A stretch of DNA of 64,000 nucleotides. It comes from Blastopirellula sediminis. GTDB lineage: Bacteria; Planctomycetota; Planctomycetia; Pirellulales; Pirellulaceae. Of the stretch, positions 1 through 10,400 are shown one piece after another. The stretch lies in assembly GCF_020966755.1 (NCBI RefSeq), contig NZ_JAJKFT010000010.1:1514720-1578719 (forward strand). The letters run 5' to 3'. Within the stretch, counting starts at the first letter, position 1, and each line of letters begins with the position of its first letter. The notes beneath the pieces were generated by a model. It was not told the origin of the DNA. It saw nothing but the letters and a program-made list of their open reading frames with translations, and did no database searches. A program made the translations under genes and the position numbers.

Positions 1-31
1 CGGTCGGTTCAACGGCTAACGGCCGCCGAAG

Positions 32-2302
32 TTAAACTTCAAATCGGGCCACCGCCGCACGCAATTTGTTGGCGATCTTCGACAGCTCGACGCTGGTCGC
101 ATTGGCCGCATCGGCGTGCGAAACGGTCGTTTCGGCCGCAGTGCTGACGGCGACGATTTCGCTGACGATCTGTTCGCCGGCGACGTTCGTTTCCGAGATG
201 CCGGACGCCACCGTTTCCAGCGACGACGTGGCGGATCCGACGCTGGTCACGACGTGACGGGTCGTGACGTTCTGCTGTTCGACCGCCGAAGCGATCGACT
301 GCGACATCGCATCGAGTTCCGAGATCACGCTGGCGACGCGAGCGATCGAGTCGATCGCGGCGCCGCTCGACTTCTGGATGCCGGCGATACGGCGACTGAT
401 GTCTTCGGTCGCGGCGGCAGTTTGCTTGGATAGTTCTTTCACTTCGCCGGCGACGACGGCGAAGCCTTTGCCCGATTCGCCGGCGCGGGCCGCTTCGATC
501 GTCGCGTTGAGGGCCAGCAGGTTCGTCTGCTCGGCGATTTCTTGAATCGTATTGATGAACGTGCCGATCTCGCTGGCGGCGTGCCCCAGTTCGTCGATCG
601 TCGTACGGCTGTCGCCGGTCAGTTGGCTCGCGGTGCGGGCCGAGCCGGAGGTCCGTTCCGCATTCTTGGCGATCTCCGTGATGCAGGACGACATTTCCTG
701 CATGTTGGTGGAGATGACCGAGAAGTTGCTGGAGATCTCTTCGGTCAGATGATTCATCGAATCGATCTGGGCCGAGATTTCCTCGGTCGCCGCAGTAGCG
801 CTGGCCGAGCGGGTTCGCGTGTTCTGCGCTTGCTCGGTCAAAAAGCCAGCGGTCGCCGCCATGTCGCTCGAAGCGCCGGTCAACTGTTCCGCCTCTTGGG
901 ACAGGCTGGTGATGATCTCACGCAGGCTGGTCGTCAGTTGATTGAAGGCGACGGCCAACTGGCCAATTTCGTCTTCGCGACGGATGTTGAGCGTCTCTTT
1001 CAGGTTGCCATTGGCGACTTGAGCGGCCAACGCCGTCATTTGCGACAACGGTTTGGTGATCGAGCGGGTCAGCATCCACGCAATCGCCAAGCCGAGCAGA
1101 ATCGCGATTCCGCCGGCGAGCGTGGCGCGAAACGTGGCGGTCTCGGCTTGCTCGGCCGTTTGCGACGCGAACTGAGCAGCGGTCGTTTCGGCGTTGTAGG
1201 CGATCTGGTCGACCAGCGGTTCGATCTTGTGCACGGCGGCGCGAAGCGTTTGCTCCAACTGGGCCAGATTCTGATCTTCCTGAACAAGGGCATCGAACGA
1301 GCGGAGGTATTCGCCAGTCGACTTACGAATCTGATCGACCGATTCGGGGGCGACCTGCGACGCTTCAAAAGCGGCGACGAATTGCTTGGCCGCTTCATGC
1401 GTTTGCGCCACATATTTCGCGTCTGCGCGCAGCAGGTAGTCTTTTTCGCGGCGACGAATCATCAGCAACTTCGCGGAGACGCCGGAGACGTACTGCTTGC
1501 GCAAGTCTTGCTCCATCTTCGCGGTCGCCTTTTCCAAGGCGCCCGAACCTCCTTTGCCGGCGAGGTCTTGCTCGAGGGCGGCGACCACTTCAGTCAGCAA
1601 AGCCATCTGCGATTTTTTCAGATCAGCTGCATAGCGATCGCTTTGCAGCGATTGCTTAACGTCTTCGATCGCTTTGATCAACGATTTGCGGTTCGCGTTG
1701 TCGGCCCCTTTGCCGTCGGCGGCGAAGCGATGCAGCGCGGCGACTTGCAGATACAACGCGTCGACTTCGTAGTTTTTCGCGAGTTCTTCCAGGTCGTGCA
1801 CGACGTCTCGAAATTGCCCCTGTAGTCCGGAGTTGTGGTCCAGGCCGCGTCGCTTCCAGCTTTCGGTCAGCGCAACAAAGGACTGCTGATATTCTGCGGC
1901 TGCGGCGGCGATTGCCTGGGCGTCGGCCTCGGCGGACTGATCGTGCAAGGAAAGAGCCAACACTTCGAGCGACTTCGCATCGTCGAGCAGCGTCTGGCAG
2001 CTCTTTGCGTGTTTCTCGATGTACTTGTCGTCGCGGCGGAGCAGGAAGTCTTTTTCATTGCGGCGGCATTCGAGCATCGCGACGTTCGTCTTTTCGGCGA
2101 GCGTTTGCAGCGAGATTTGCCCTTGCAGCAGCGAGTCGTAGCTGTCGACCGTGCGACGAATCGCCATGTGGTAAATCGCCATGCCGACTCCCATGACGAG
2201 CAGCACGATGGCGAAAGCGCCTCCCAATTGGTAGCGAATGCTGACGCGACCAAGCGGATTCAGGCGAATACCAGCAGGTCGATTTTGTTCGAGATTTGTC
2301 AC
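32..2302 (-). CDS. Methyl-accepting chemotaxis protein with HBM-type sensor
   Basis: Membrane chemoreceptor. From the start used here: an N-terminal membrane segment (about residues 24-46), a long helical periplasmic domain, a second membrane segment (about 393-412), a HAMP domain, then the MCP signalling hairpin with the conserved tip [20 protein letters not shown]. The periplasmic part holds two near-repeats, [10 protein letters not shown] and [10 protein letters not shown], each at the start of a helical bundle. That pattern is typical of the helical bimodular (HBM) sensor of McpS-like receptors, which bind small organic acids. The frame is open to an ATG at 2368 (778 aa), but that adds 22 residues with no visible ribosome site; the GTG at 2302, ending just before the basic stretch and membrane helix, is preferred (756 aa). 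No che genes lie nearby, so it is an orphan receptor. Family call is firm, start uncertain, ligand unknown. Confidence 0.93.
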   Translation of the reverse strand: MTNLEQNRPAGIRLNPLGRVSIRYQLGGAFAIVLLVMGVGMAIYHMAIRRTVDSYDSLLQGQISLQTLAEKTNVAMLECRRNEKDFLLRRDDKYIEKHAKSCQTLLDDAKSLEVLALSLHDQSAEADAQAIAAAAAEYQQSFVALTESWKRRGLDHNSGLQGQFRDVVHDLEELAKNYEVDALYLQVAALHRFAADGKGADNANRKSLIKAIEDVKQSLQSDRYAADLKKSQMALLTEVVAALEQDLAGKGGSGALEKATAKMEQDLRKQYVSGVSAKLLMIRRREKDYLLRADAKYVAQTHEAAKQFVAAFEASQVAPESVDQIRKSTGEYLRSFDALVQEDQNLAQLEQTLRAAVHKIEPLVDQIAYNAETTAAQFASQTAEQAETATFRATLAGGIAILLGLAIAWMLTRSITKPLSQMTALAAQVANGNLKETLNIRREDEIGQLAVAFNQLTTSLREIITSLSQEAEQLTGASSDMAATAGFLTEQAQNTRTRSASATAATEEISAQIDSMNHLTEEISSNFSVISTNMQEMSSCITEIAKNAERTSGSARTASQLTGDSRTTIDELGHAASEIGTFINTIQEIAEQTNLLALNATIEAARAGESGKGFAVVAGEVKELSKQTAAATEDISRRIAGIQKSSGAAIDSIARVASVISELDAMSQSIASAVEQQNVTTRHVVTSVGSATSSLETVASGISETNVAGEQIVSEIVAVSTAAETTVSHADAANATSVELSKIANKLRAAVARFEV

Positions 2303-2616
2303 CGTAAATGCCCCGCTGCGACTTGTGGTCGGAAAGTGAGTGTGGGGGAGGCCAACAGGCCAGCCCATGGGTGGAGATTATTTTTGGCTCTGAAAAATAG
2401 ATCGTTTTTGCCCCATGTGGCGAAAAAGCATCGTACGGCTCTCCGTAAATCAACGTGATCAAGGCTTGCCTGGTCGTTAGAAGGGGAATTTTCGGCCTAT
2501 CCGGCCCTGTCTATTGGGCAAACGAGGAGAGAAATAGGGGGCGGCAAGCTATAATGAACTCGACTTTCTCAACCCCAACCTTCCAGCCTGCCCCCGGTTC
2601 ATTCTCAAATTCGCCC
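2303..2616. other. Intergenic region between divergent genes
   Basis: About 314 bases between the chemoreceptor (reading left) and the ThuA/dehydrogenase giant (reading right). It must carry both promoters and contains an AT-rich stretch near 2375-2415. I see no convincing -35/-10 pair or operator. An upstream in-frame extension of the right-hand gene exists from 2455 but lacks a ribosome site and precedes a clear signal peptide, so it is treated as untranslated. Confidence 0.5.
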
Positions 2617-5600
2617 ATGAAACGAATTCTGTTCTCCCTGCTGCTTGTTGGACTTCTCTGTTCCTCGGTTCTGGCGGCTCCCAAGCCGATCAAGGCGCTG
2701 CTCGTGACCGGCGGTTGCTGTCACGACTACGACAGCCAGAAGAACCTGATCAAGGCCGGCCTCGAAGAACGAGCGCTGATCGAGGTGACCGTCGTCCACC
2801 AAGGGGGCTCGACCACCGACACGAAGATTCCGCTCTACCAGGATCCGAACTGGGCGAAGGGCTACGACATCATCCTGCATGACGAATGCTTTGCCGGAGT
2901 GAACGATCCGGCTTGGACCGCCCGCGTCTTGAAGCCGCATCAGGAAGGGGTTCCCGGCGTGGTGATTCACTGCGCGATGCATTGTTATCGCGACAAGACC
3001 GACCAGTGGTTCAAATTCTGCGGCGTCACCTCGCATCGACATGGCGCCCAGTATGCGCACGAAGTTCTGAACGTCGACGCCGAGCATCCGATCATGGCCG
3101 ATTTTGGCGCTGCGTGGGCCAATCCAAAGGGTGAGCTCTACCACATCGAAAAAGTCTGGCCGACCGCTACTCCGCTCGGCGTCGCCAAGAATCAGGAAAG
3201 CGGCAAGGCCGAAACCTGCGTCTGGGTGAATCAATACGGCGATACCCGCGTCTTCGGTACGACGCTCGGTCATCACAACGAGACCGTCAGCGCCGACAAA
3301 TTTCTCGACATGCTGACCCGTGGCACGCTCTGGGCCTGCGACAAGCTGAGCCCCGAATACCTGAAGCCGGAAGGACCGAAACTGGTTCAAGTCAGCATGG
3401 CGAAAGGGAAGCCGACCACTGCTTCCAGCGAAGAGTCGGGCAAAGGCAACTTCAAGCAGCTAGCGGTCGACGGCGATCCGGCGACTCGTTGGTGCGCCGG
3501 CAATGGAAGCGCTCCGCAATGGCTGACCGTCGACCTCGAAAAGCCGCAATCGATCGAAGGTTGCGAAATCGCTTGGGAATCGGATCAGACCATCTACCGC
3601 TATACGGTTGACGTCTCCGCCGATCAGCAAAACTGGAAGACGGTCATCGATCGCTCGAAGAACGAAAAGGATCGCAACCATAAGTTTGATTTCAACGCCG
3701 ATGACGTCCGCTACGTTCGCGTGCAGTATCTCGGCAGCAACACCGGCGGTTGGGGAAGCATCCGCGAACTGTCGGTCTTTGGCAATCAGTGGATGACGAT
3801 CGATCCGGCCGCGGCGGCGAAACAGGCCGATTCCGAACTCCTCTCGAAGGTTAAAGTTCCGGAAGAGTTCGACGTCACTCTCTTTGCGGCTCCGCCGGCC
3901 GTGACCTATCCGGTGTACGTCGCCGCCGCTCCGGATGGAGTGGTTTACGTTTCAGTCGACAAAAACGGTTCGCTCGACCGCAAGGGAACGCGCGGCGCCA
4001 TCTATCGCCTGCGAGACATCGACGGCGACGGGCGTGCCGACGAATCGAAGTTGTTCGTTTCGGACGTCGATTCCCCTCGCGGACTCGTCTGGGACCGCGA
4101 TCGATTGTATGTCATGCACCCGCCGCACTTGAGCGCCTTCATCGATCATGACGGCGACGGCGTCTCGGACGAACAGAAGATCCTGGTCAAGAACATCGCG
4201 TTCGATTTCAAAGATCGCCCGGCCGACCATACGTCGAACGGCGTGACGCTCGGCATCGACGGTTGGCTTTACCTGGCGATCGGCGACTTCGGCTTTATGG
4301 AAGCGGAAGGGGCGGACGGAACCAAGTTGCAGTTCCGCTACGGCGGCGTCATTCGGATTCGTCCCGACGGCAGCGGCTTGCAGGTCTACTCGCGTGGTAC
4401 GCGTAACATTTTGGAAGTGGCGCTCGACCCGCGCTTGAGCGGCTTTACCCGCGACAACACGAACGACGGCGGCGGCTGGGACATTCGCCTGCATCACTTC
4501 AGCGGGATCGAAAACCACGGCTATCCGCGTCTCTACATGAACTTTGGCGACGAGATCATCCAGCCGCTGGCCGATTACGGCGGCGGTTCGGGCTGCGGCG
4601 CCTGCTACGTCAGCGAACCTGGCTTCCCCGGCGCCTATGGCGATGCGATCTACACCGCCGACTGGGGACGAAGCATGATCTATCGTCACCTCCCGACGGC
4701 CAATGGCGCCACCTTCGCCGCGGACCAGGAAGAGTTCATCAAGCTGCCGCGCGTGACTGACTTGGACGTCGACGCCCAGGGGAACATCTACGCGACCAGC
4801 TGGGAAGGCGCCACGTTCACCTACAACGGCGAACACGTCGGTTCGATGATTCGCGTCACGCCGAAGGGATACCAGGCCAAGCCGGTTCCGGACTTCGCGA
4901 AAGCGACTTCGGCCGAGCTGGTCGCCCTGATTGCTAACTCGGCGAGCCATCGGATTCGTTTGGCGGCTCAGCGCGAACTGCTGGCCCGCAATGAAGACGA
5001 TGCCTCGGTCTCGGTGCTGGCGAAATTGGCCAACAACAAATCGGCGCCGCTCGACAATCGGATTGCGGCGATCTTTACGCTGAAGCAGTGGCTCGGCGCC
5101 GAGAGCCATCCGATTCTGGTCGAAGCGGCCGCGGACGAAAGCGTGAAGGCGTTTGCGATTCGCGCCTTGACCGATCGTTGGGATCAGGAAGAGCAGATCC
5201 CGGTCGACCTGCTGTTGGGCGGGCTGAAGTCGAGCGACGCTCGTACGCAGCTCGAATCGATCGTGGCGCTGACTCGGTTGGGAGACGCCAAAAATGGCGC
5301 CGCCGTCGCCGAGTTGCTCGGCAACAGCGATCCGGTGATGGCCCATACCGCGGTGCAAGCGCTCGTCGCGCTGAAGGCCGCTGATGCGGCGTTGGCCGTG
5401 ATCGATAATGCTCAGGCTTTGCCGGCCCAACGCTTGGGCGCCATCCAAGTGGTGCAGTCGCTGCACGATGCCGATGTCGTCACCGCGTTGATTGAGCGTT
5501 TGAATAAAGAACAAGACGCTGCGCGTCGCCGCGATCTGCTGATCGCCCTCGCTCGGCTTTACAACCACGAAGGCAAATGGACCGGCCAGAGTTGGGGAAC

Positions 5601-6861
5601 GCGGCCCGATACCCGCGGTCCTTACTATCAGCCGGAACCATGGGCCGAATCGCCGCGGATCGCTGCGGCGCTGAAGAGCCAATTGGAGTCCCTGTCGCCG
5701 ACGGAAGCCGAGTTCCTGCTCACGCAGTTGGCTCGTCATCGCGTGGACCTGGACGGCAGTTTGAAATTGGTGTTGGCTCGCGCCGCCGCCGATGCGAAGT
5801 TCGTTCCGGCTGCGGTGACGAAAGTCGCGGCCAGCGACTCGCTGCCGGAAGAAGCGGTCGCTCTGCTGCAGAAAGTGGTCGCTGACGACAAGGCCGATCC
5901 GGCGGTGAAGTCGGGCGCCATCATCGCTCTCTTGCGTTCGCAGAATAAAGACGTCTTGGCTTCGGCTCATGCTGGACTCGATTCGCTGAAGAACAATGCC
6001 GAGGCGAAGGCGCAATACCTGGCCGCGTTTGACGCGTTCAAAGACGCCGGTCGCTTGAGCGGTCGCGTTCATCAGTTGCAAGAGATGTCGACCAGCGGCG
6101 ACGGGACGGCGGCGGTTTGGGCGGACGCCGGTTTGGTTCTCCTCTCGGGACAGAAGAAACTTTCCCCAGAGGTTTCGGCGGTCGTGACGAAAGCGATCGA
6201 ATCGGGCTGGAGCGATCGCCCCCGTCTGCGATTGGAAGCGGTTTACCTTGCTAACGATCGTCAGGCGGAAGAAAAGATCGTCGACCTGATCGCGTCGAAT
6301 GATCCCAAGGTGAGCGCCGCCGCCCAGCGGATCGCCAATGCCTGGCAGATCAAGACAGGTGCGCCGACCGGTCCGAAGCTGAAGACGATGAAGCCGGAAG
6401 AGGCGATCGCCCAGGTGTTGAAGAAGTCGGGGGACTTGAAGCGAGGGGAACAGCTCTTCGCCAAGCTGACCTGCAATCGTTGTCACACGGTCGATCCGAA
6501 CGAAAAGCCGATTGGTCCCTATCTGCCGCAGGTCGCCAAGACCTACAAGCGGGACCAGCTGGCCGAGTCGATTCTGTTGCCGAGCAAGACGTTCGCTCAA
6601 GGTTTCGTCACCAACATCTTTTTGTTGGATGACGGCCGCGTGATGACGGCGTTCGTCACCAGCGAAGCGGCGGACGAGATTGTGATCCGCGACGAGCAGG
6701 GGAACGAGCACAAGCTTGATCCCGATGAGATCGAAGCGCGGAAGAAGAGCGAAGTCTCGGTGATGCCGGTTGGTCTGGCCAACGAGATCACGCTCGACGA
6801 ATTCGCGTCGCTGCTCGACTACTTGCAGTCGCTTTCGGCGAAGGCGCCCGACGCCAAGTAA
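2617..6861 (+). CDS. Secreted ThuA / discoidin / PVC-type dehydrogenase / HEAT / haem-binding fusion
   Basis: Giant exported protein (1414 aa). Start ATG 2617 was chosen because it opens a classic signal peptide (MKRILFSLLLVGLLC, cleavage near VLA-AP). Order: ThuA-like domain (about 24-235, ALLVTGGCCHDY), F5/8 type C discoidin-like carbohydrate-binding domain (about 256-391), PVC-type membrane-bound dehydrogenase beta-propeller (about 413-751, with DIDGDGRAD-like calcium-type loops), HEAT-like helical repeats (about 762-1238), and a C-terminal planctomycete cytochrome c domain with C1286-N-R-C-H1290. In this family the propeller is thought to oxidise a sugar or alcohol and pass electrons to the c-haem, in the periplasm or at the cell surface. 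Combining ThuA and discoidin modules suggests a glycan-derived substrate (inference). A second relative follows at 7466. Substrate unknown; domain calls are confident. Confidence 0.92.
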   Translation: MKRILFSLLLVGLLCSSVLAAPKPIKALLVTGGCCHDYDSQKNLIKAGLEERALIEVTVVHQGGSTTDTKIPLYQDPNWAKGYDIILHDECFAGVNDPAWTARVLKPHQEGVPGVVIHCAMHCYRDKTDQWFKFCGVTSHRHGAQYAHEVLNVDAEHPIMADFGAAWANPKGELYHIEKVWPTATPLGVAKNQESGKAETCVWVNQYGDTRVFGTTLGHHNETVSADKFLDMLTRGTLWACDKLSPEYLKPEGPKLVQVSMAKGKPTTASSEESGKGNFKQLAVDGDPATRWCAGNGSAPQWLTVDLEKPQSIEGCEIAWESDQTIYRYTVDVSADQQNWKTVIDRSKNEKDRNHKFDFNADDVRYVRVQYLGSNTGGWGSIRELSVFGNQWMTIDPAAAAKQADSELLSKVKVPEEFDVTLFAAPPAVTYPVYVAAAPDGVVYVSVDKNGSLDRKGTRGAIYRLRDIDGDGRADESKLFVSDVDSPRGLVWDRDRLYVMHPPHLSAFIDHDGDGVSDEQKILVKNIAFDFKDRPADHTSNGVTLGIDGWLYLAIGDFGFMEAEGADGTKLQFRYGGVIRIRPDGSGLQVYSRGTRNILEVALDPRLSGFTRDNTNDGGGWDIRLHHFSGIENHGYPRLYMNFGDEIIQPLADYGGGSGCGACYVSEPGFPGAYGDAIYTADWGRSMIYRHLPTANGATFAADQEEFIKLPRVTDLDVDAQGNIYATSWEGATFTYNGEHVGSMIRVTPKGYQAKPVPDFAKATSAELVALIANSASHRIRLAAQRELLARNEDDASVSVLAKLANNKSAPLDNRIAAIFTLKQWLGAESHPILVEAAADESVKAFAIRALTDRWDQEEQIPVDLLLGGLKSSDARTQLESIVALTRLGDAKNGAAVAELLGNSDPVMAHTAVQALVALKAADAALAVIDNAQALPAQRLGAIQVVQSLHDADVVTALIERLNKEQDAARRRDLLIALARLYNHEGKWTGQSWGTRPDTRGPYYQPEPWAESPRIAAALKSQLESLSPTEAEFLLTQLARHRVDLDGSLKLVLARAAADAKFVPAAVTKVAASDSLPEEAVALLQKVVADDKADPAVKSGAIIALLRSQNKDVLASAHAGLDSLKNNAEAKAQYLAAFDAFKDAGRLSGRVHQLQEMSTSGDGTAAVWADAGLVLLSGQKKLSPEVSAVVTKAIESGWSDRPRLRLEAVYLANDRQAEEKIVDLIASNDPKVSAAAQRIANAWQIKTGAPTGPKLKTMKPEEAIAQVLKKSGDLKRGEQLFAKLTCNRCHTVDPNEKPIGPYLPQVAKTYKRDQLAESILLPSKTFAQGFVTNIFLLDDGRVMTAFVTSEAADEIVIRDEQGNEHKLDPDEIEARKKSEVSVMPVGLANEITLDEFASLLDYLQSLSAKAPDAK

Positions 6862-6937
6862 GGGCTCGGACCTTTTCGTCGGTCGCAATGCCGTTTAAGC
6901 TGGCGGTTTTCGCTCACCATGTATGCGGAACCGCCTG

Positions 6938-7357
6938 ATGTCTGACGAAACGCCTGCGCTCGATACGTTGATTGATCGCCTGACGACCGACGAGCAAACC
7001 TCGGTCGCGACCATCAAGGAGATGATCTCGAAGTTCGTCGCCGAGCGGGATTGGCGGCAGTTTCACGCGCCAAAGAACATCAGCATGGCCCTGGCGATCG
7101 AAGCGGCCGAACTGATGGAGCATTTCCAATGGCTGACGGTTGAAGCTTCTCGCGAGGTGACCGCCGACGCCGATAAAATGACCGCCATTGGGGAAGAATT
7201 GGCCGATATTCTTTGTTACGGCCTGGCCCTGGCGAATGAGCTGAATATCGACGTCGCCGCCGCGATGAACGACAAAATGCGGAAAAACATCCGCAAATAC
7301 CCCAAAGACGAGTATCAAGGGCGGTACGGCAAAGACGATCCAGGCCAAGTGAAATAG
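6938..7357 (+). CDS. MazG-like nucleotide pyrophosphohydrolase
   Basis: Small all-alpha NTP pyrophosphohydrolase of the MazG/RS21-C6 (dCTPase-like) group, about 139 aa. Family features seen: an early RDWRQFHAPKN segment, then the metal-binding helix EAAELMEHFQW (E-x-x-E type) and a second acidic helix GEELADILCYGLALANEL (E-x-x-D type), followed by a basic tail KNIRKYP. Members hydrolyse non-canonical or excess nucleoside triphosphates to monophosphate and pyrophosphate, acting as house-cleaning enzymes in the cytoplasm. The ATG at 6938 has GGAA eight bases upstream; an ATG at 6923 adds five residues. It sits between two giant secreted dehydrogenases on the same strand, 76 bases after the first, and is functionally unrelated to them as far as I can see. 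Confidence 0.88.
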   Translation: MSDETPALDTLIDRLTTDEQTSVATIKEMISKFVAERDWRQFHAPKNISMALAIEAAELMEHFQWLTVEASREVTADADKMTAIGEELADILCYGLALANELNIDVAAAMNDKMRKNIRKYPKDEYQGRYGKDDPGQVK

Positions 7358-7465
7358 TCACAATCGCCTTCACGATTTGCCTGGGAGTTGCCCGATGTTT
7401 GGGATCGGATTAGGCTAAAAGATTCGACGCCGCTTGCCTCTCCTGACGGCGTCACCGAGCCCCAC

Positions 7466-10400
7466 ATGCACATTCTCTTTCGCTCCTTATTCCTAAGGTC
7501 GATCGTCGTGAAGTTATTTCTCCCGACTGTTGCGCTGGCGCTTTCGTCGCTGGCTTTCGTTTCGCTGGCCCGCGCGGAAAATGACGTCCCCGAACCGGAA
7601 ACGCCGCAAGTGGCGCCGGCTTCGGATGAAGGGAAGAACGCCATGTCGGGCTTCCAGGTTCCGGAAGGTTTCAAGATCGAGCTGTTCGCCGCCGAACCGC
7701 GCATCGCCAATCCGGTCGCCTTCTGCTTCGATCCGACCGGTCGAGTCTTTGTCGCCGAAACGTTCCGCCAAGGGAAAGGGGTCGAAGACAATCGGGGGCA
7801 CAACTATTGGCTCAATGACGACCTGGCCGCCCAATCGGTCGAGGATCGTCGCGCCTACATTCTGAAGCATCATCCTGAAGCGAAAGACGACTACACCAAA
7901 CATGACGATCGCATTCGCTTGATCGAAGATCGCGACGGCGATCACAAGGCCGACCATGATTCGGTCTTCGCCGATCACTTCAATGACGTCGTCGAAGGAA
8001 CCGGCGCCGGCGTGATCTGGCTCGACGGCGACCTCTTCTACACCAACATTCCGAATCTGTGGAAGCTGCGCGACACCGACAATGACGGCATCGCCGACGT
8101 GCGTAAGGCTCTGCACACCGGTTACGGCGTTCGCTTTGCGTTCCGTGGTCACGACATGCATGGCTTGGCGATCGGCAACGACGGCAAGATCTACTACAGC
8201 ATCGGCGACCGCGGCTACAACGTCGTTAGCGAAGGGGGCGTGCTGAAAGATCCGTCCAGCGGCGCCGTCTTCCGCTGCAATCCGGACGGCACGGAACTGG
8301 AAGTCTTCTACACCGGTCTCCGCAATCCGCAAGAGTTGGCGTTCGACGACTACGGCAACTTGTTCACCGGCGACAACAACTCCGACAGCGGCGACCAGGC
8401 CCGTTGGGTTTACCTGGTCGAAGGAGGGAACAGCGGCTGGAACATGGCGTACCAGTACCTTAGCGATCGTGGTCCTTGGAATCGCGAAAAGCTGTGGCAT
8501 CCGTTTCATGAAGGTCAGGCCGCTTACCTGAACCCGCCGATTCGCAACTTTGCCGACGGTCCGAGCGGTCTCGCCTATTACCCTGGCGTCGGTCTCGGCG
8601 AAAAGTATCGCGGCACGTTCTTCCTCTGCGACTTCCGCGGCGGTCCGGCCAACAGCGGCGTCCGCAGCTTCAAAATGAAACCGAATGGCGCCACGTACGA
8701 AATGGTCGACGATCAACAGCCGATCTGGCGCATTTTGGCGACCGACGTCGACTTCGGTCCCGACGGCGCGATCTACGTCAGCGACTGGGTCGATGGTTGG
8801 AACGGCTTGAACAAGGGTCGGCTCTATCGCTTCTTTGATCCCAAAGAAATCGATCAGCCGATCGTCAAAGAGATGCAAAAGCTGCTTGCCGCCGGCTTTA
8901 GCGACAAGCAGAACGAAGAGCTGGCGAACCTGCTGGCTCACCCCGATCGTCGCGTTCGTCAGGGCGCCCAATTTGAATTGGCCAAGCGTGACGCCTTGGA
9001 CATCTTCAACCAAGTGGCGACCGACAGCGACAATCAACTGGCTCGTCTGCACGCGATCTGGGGGATTGGTCAAATCGTCGACAAGCTGCGCGACATTCGC
9101 GAACGAGTCGAGCCGACCAAGGTGCTGAGCCAAACGCTGGTCAAAGATGCCGATCCGGAAGTTCGCGCCCAGGCCGCCAAGATCCTCGGCGATCTGGAAG
9201 TGCCGGAGGCGCTGGTCGCGCTGCTCAACGACGACAACGCACGGGTGAAGTACTTCGCACTGATGGGGATCGGCAAGGGAGATCACTTTGGCGATACGCG
9301 TCCGATGTTTGACCGCGTCGTCGAGATTCTGGCCGAGAACAACGATCAGGACCCGGTTCTCCGACATGGCGCCGTGATGGCATTGGCTGGTGCTCGCAAC
9401 ATTCAACATCTCGGCGATTTGTCGAAACATGACTCGGTGGCCGTGCGTCGCGCAGCGGTCGTGGCGCTGCGTCGTTTACAGAGCCCGACGATTGTTCGTT
9501 TCCTGGGAGACGGCAACGAATCGGTGGTGCTTGAAGCGGCCCGAGCGGTTCACGATCTGCCGATCGAAGCGGCGATGCCGCAATTGGCCGGCTTGATCAG
9601 TCGCGGTCTGAAAGATGACGCGCTGCTGCGTCGCGTGCTGAACGCCAACTTCCGGATCGGCGACGCCGAAACGGCCGCCGCCCTGGCTGCCTACGCTGCC
9701 GACGCCAACGCGCCGGAAGGGATGCGGTTGGAAGCTTTGGCAATGCTCGAAAACTGGGAAACGCCGTCGCCGCTGGACCGTGTGCTCAACTTCCATCGCC
9801 CGCTCGAAAACCGGGATCCGGAAGTCGCCAAAGCGGCGCTCGTCACGCAGTTGCCGGGCCTGTTGGCTGGCGGCGAGAATGTTCGCAACACCGCTGCGAA
9901 GCTGGCCGCCAAGTTCGGCATCAAGGAAGTGGCGCCGGTCTTGATTGCATTGATTACCGATCCGCAGCAATCGCCGCAAACGCGAGCCGACGCCTTGGTC
10001 GCCGCCGTGGCGCTAGATGCGAACAACAAGCAGGTGGTCCTCGACGCTTTGTCGTCGGACGTTCCCGAGATTCGGGCCGCCGCTCGCTCGCTATTGGTGA
10101 AGGTCGCGCCGGAAGAAGCGGTCGCCAAGTTGGCTGCCGGGGCGAAGGCCGATTCAACTATCGAACGTCAACAAGCGCTCGCCGCGCTTGCCGAAACGAA
10201 ACTGGATGGCTCGTCGGCCGCGATTGCCGATCGACTGACCGCACTGCTGGCCGGCGAGGTTCCGGTCGACTCGCAGCTCGATGTGATTCTGGCTGGAGAA
10301 GCGAAGCGTGACGACAAAGCGGTTGGCGACTTGCTCGCGAAGTACGAAGCGTCGCTTGACCCTGCCGATCCGCTGACGATGTATCGATCGGCCCTGGCCG

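Noticed and set aside
542-1825. A 427-residue plus-strand frame opposite the chemoreceptor
   Set aside because: Shadow frame; Arg/Gly-rich with no domain, while the minus strand holds a complete chemoreceptor.
3952-6888. A 978-residue open frame on the minus strand opposite the ThuA/dehydrogenase gene
   Set aside because: It is antisense to a gene with five recognisable domains, has Arg/Val/Gly-rich composition without any domain, and is explained by the GC-rich codon pattern of the real gene.
7514-9430. A 638-residue minus-strand open frame opposite the second dehydrogenase
   Set aside because: Shadow of the coding strand; no motif, no ribosome site.
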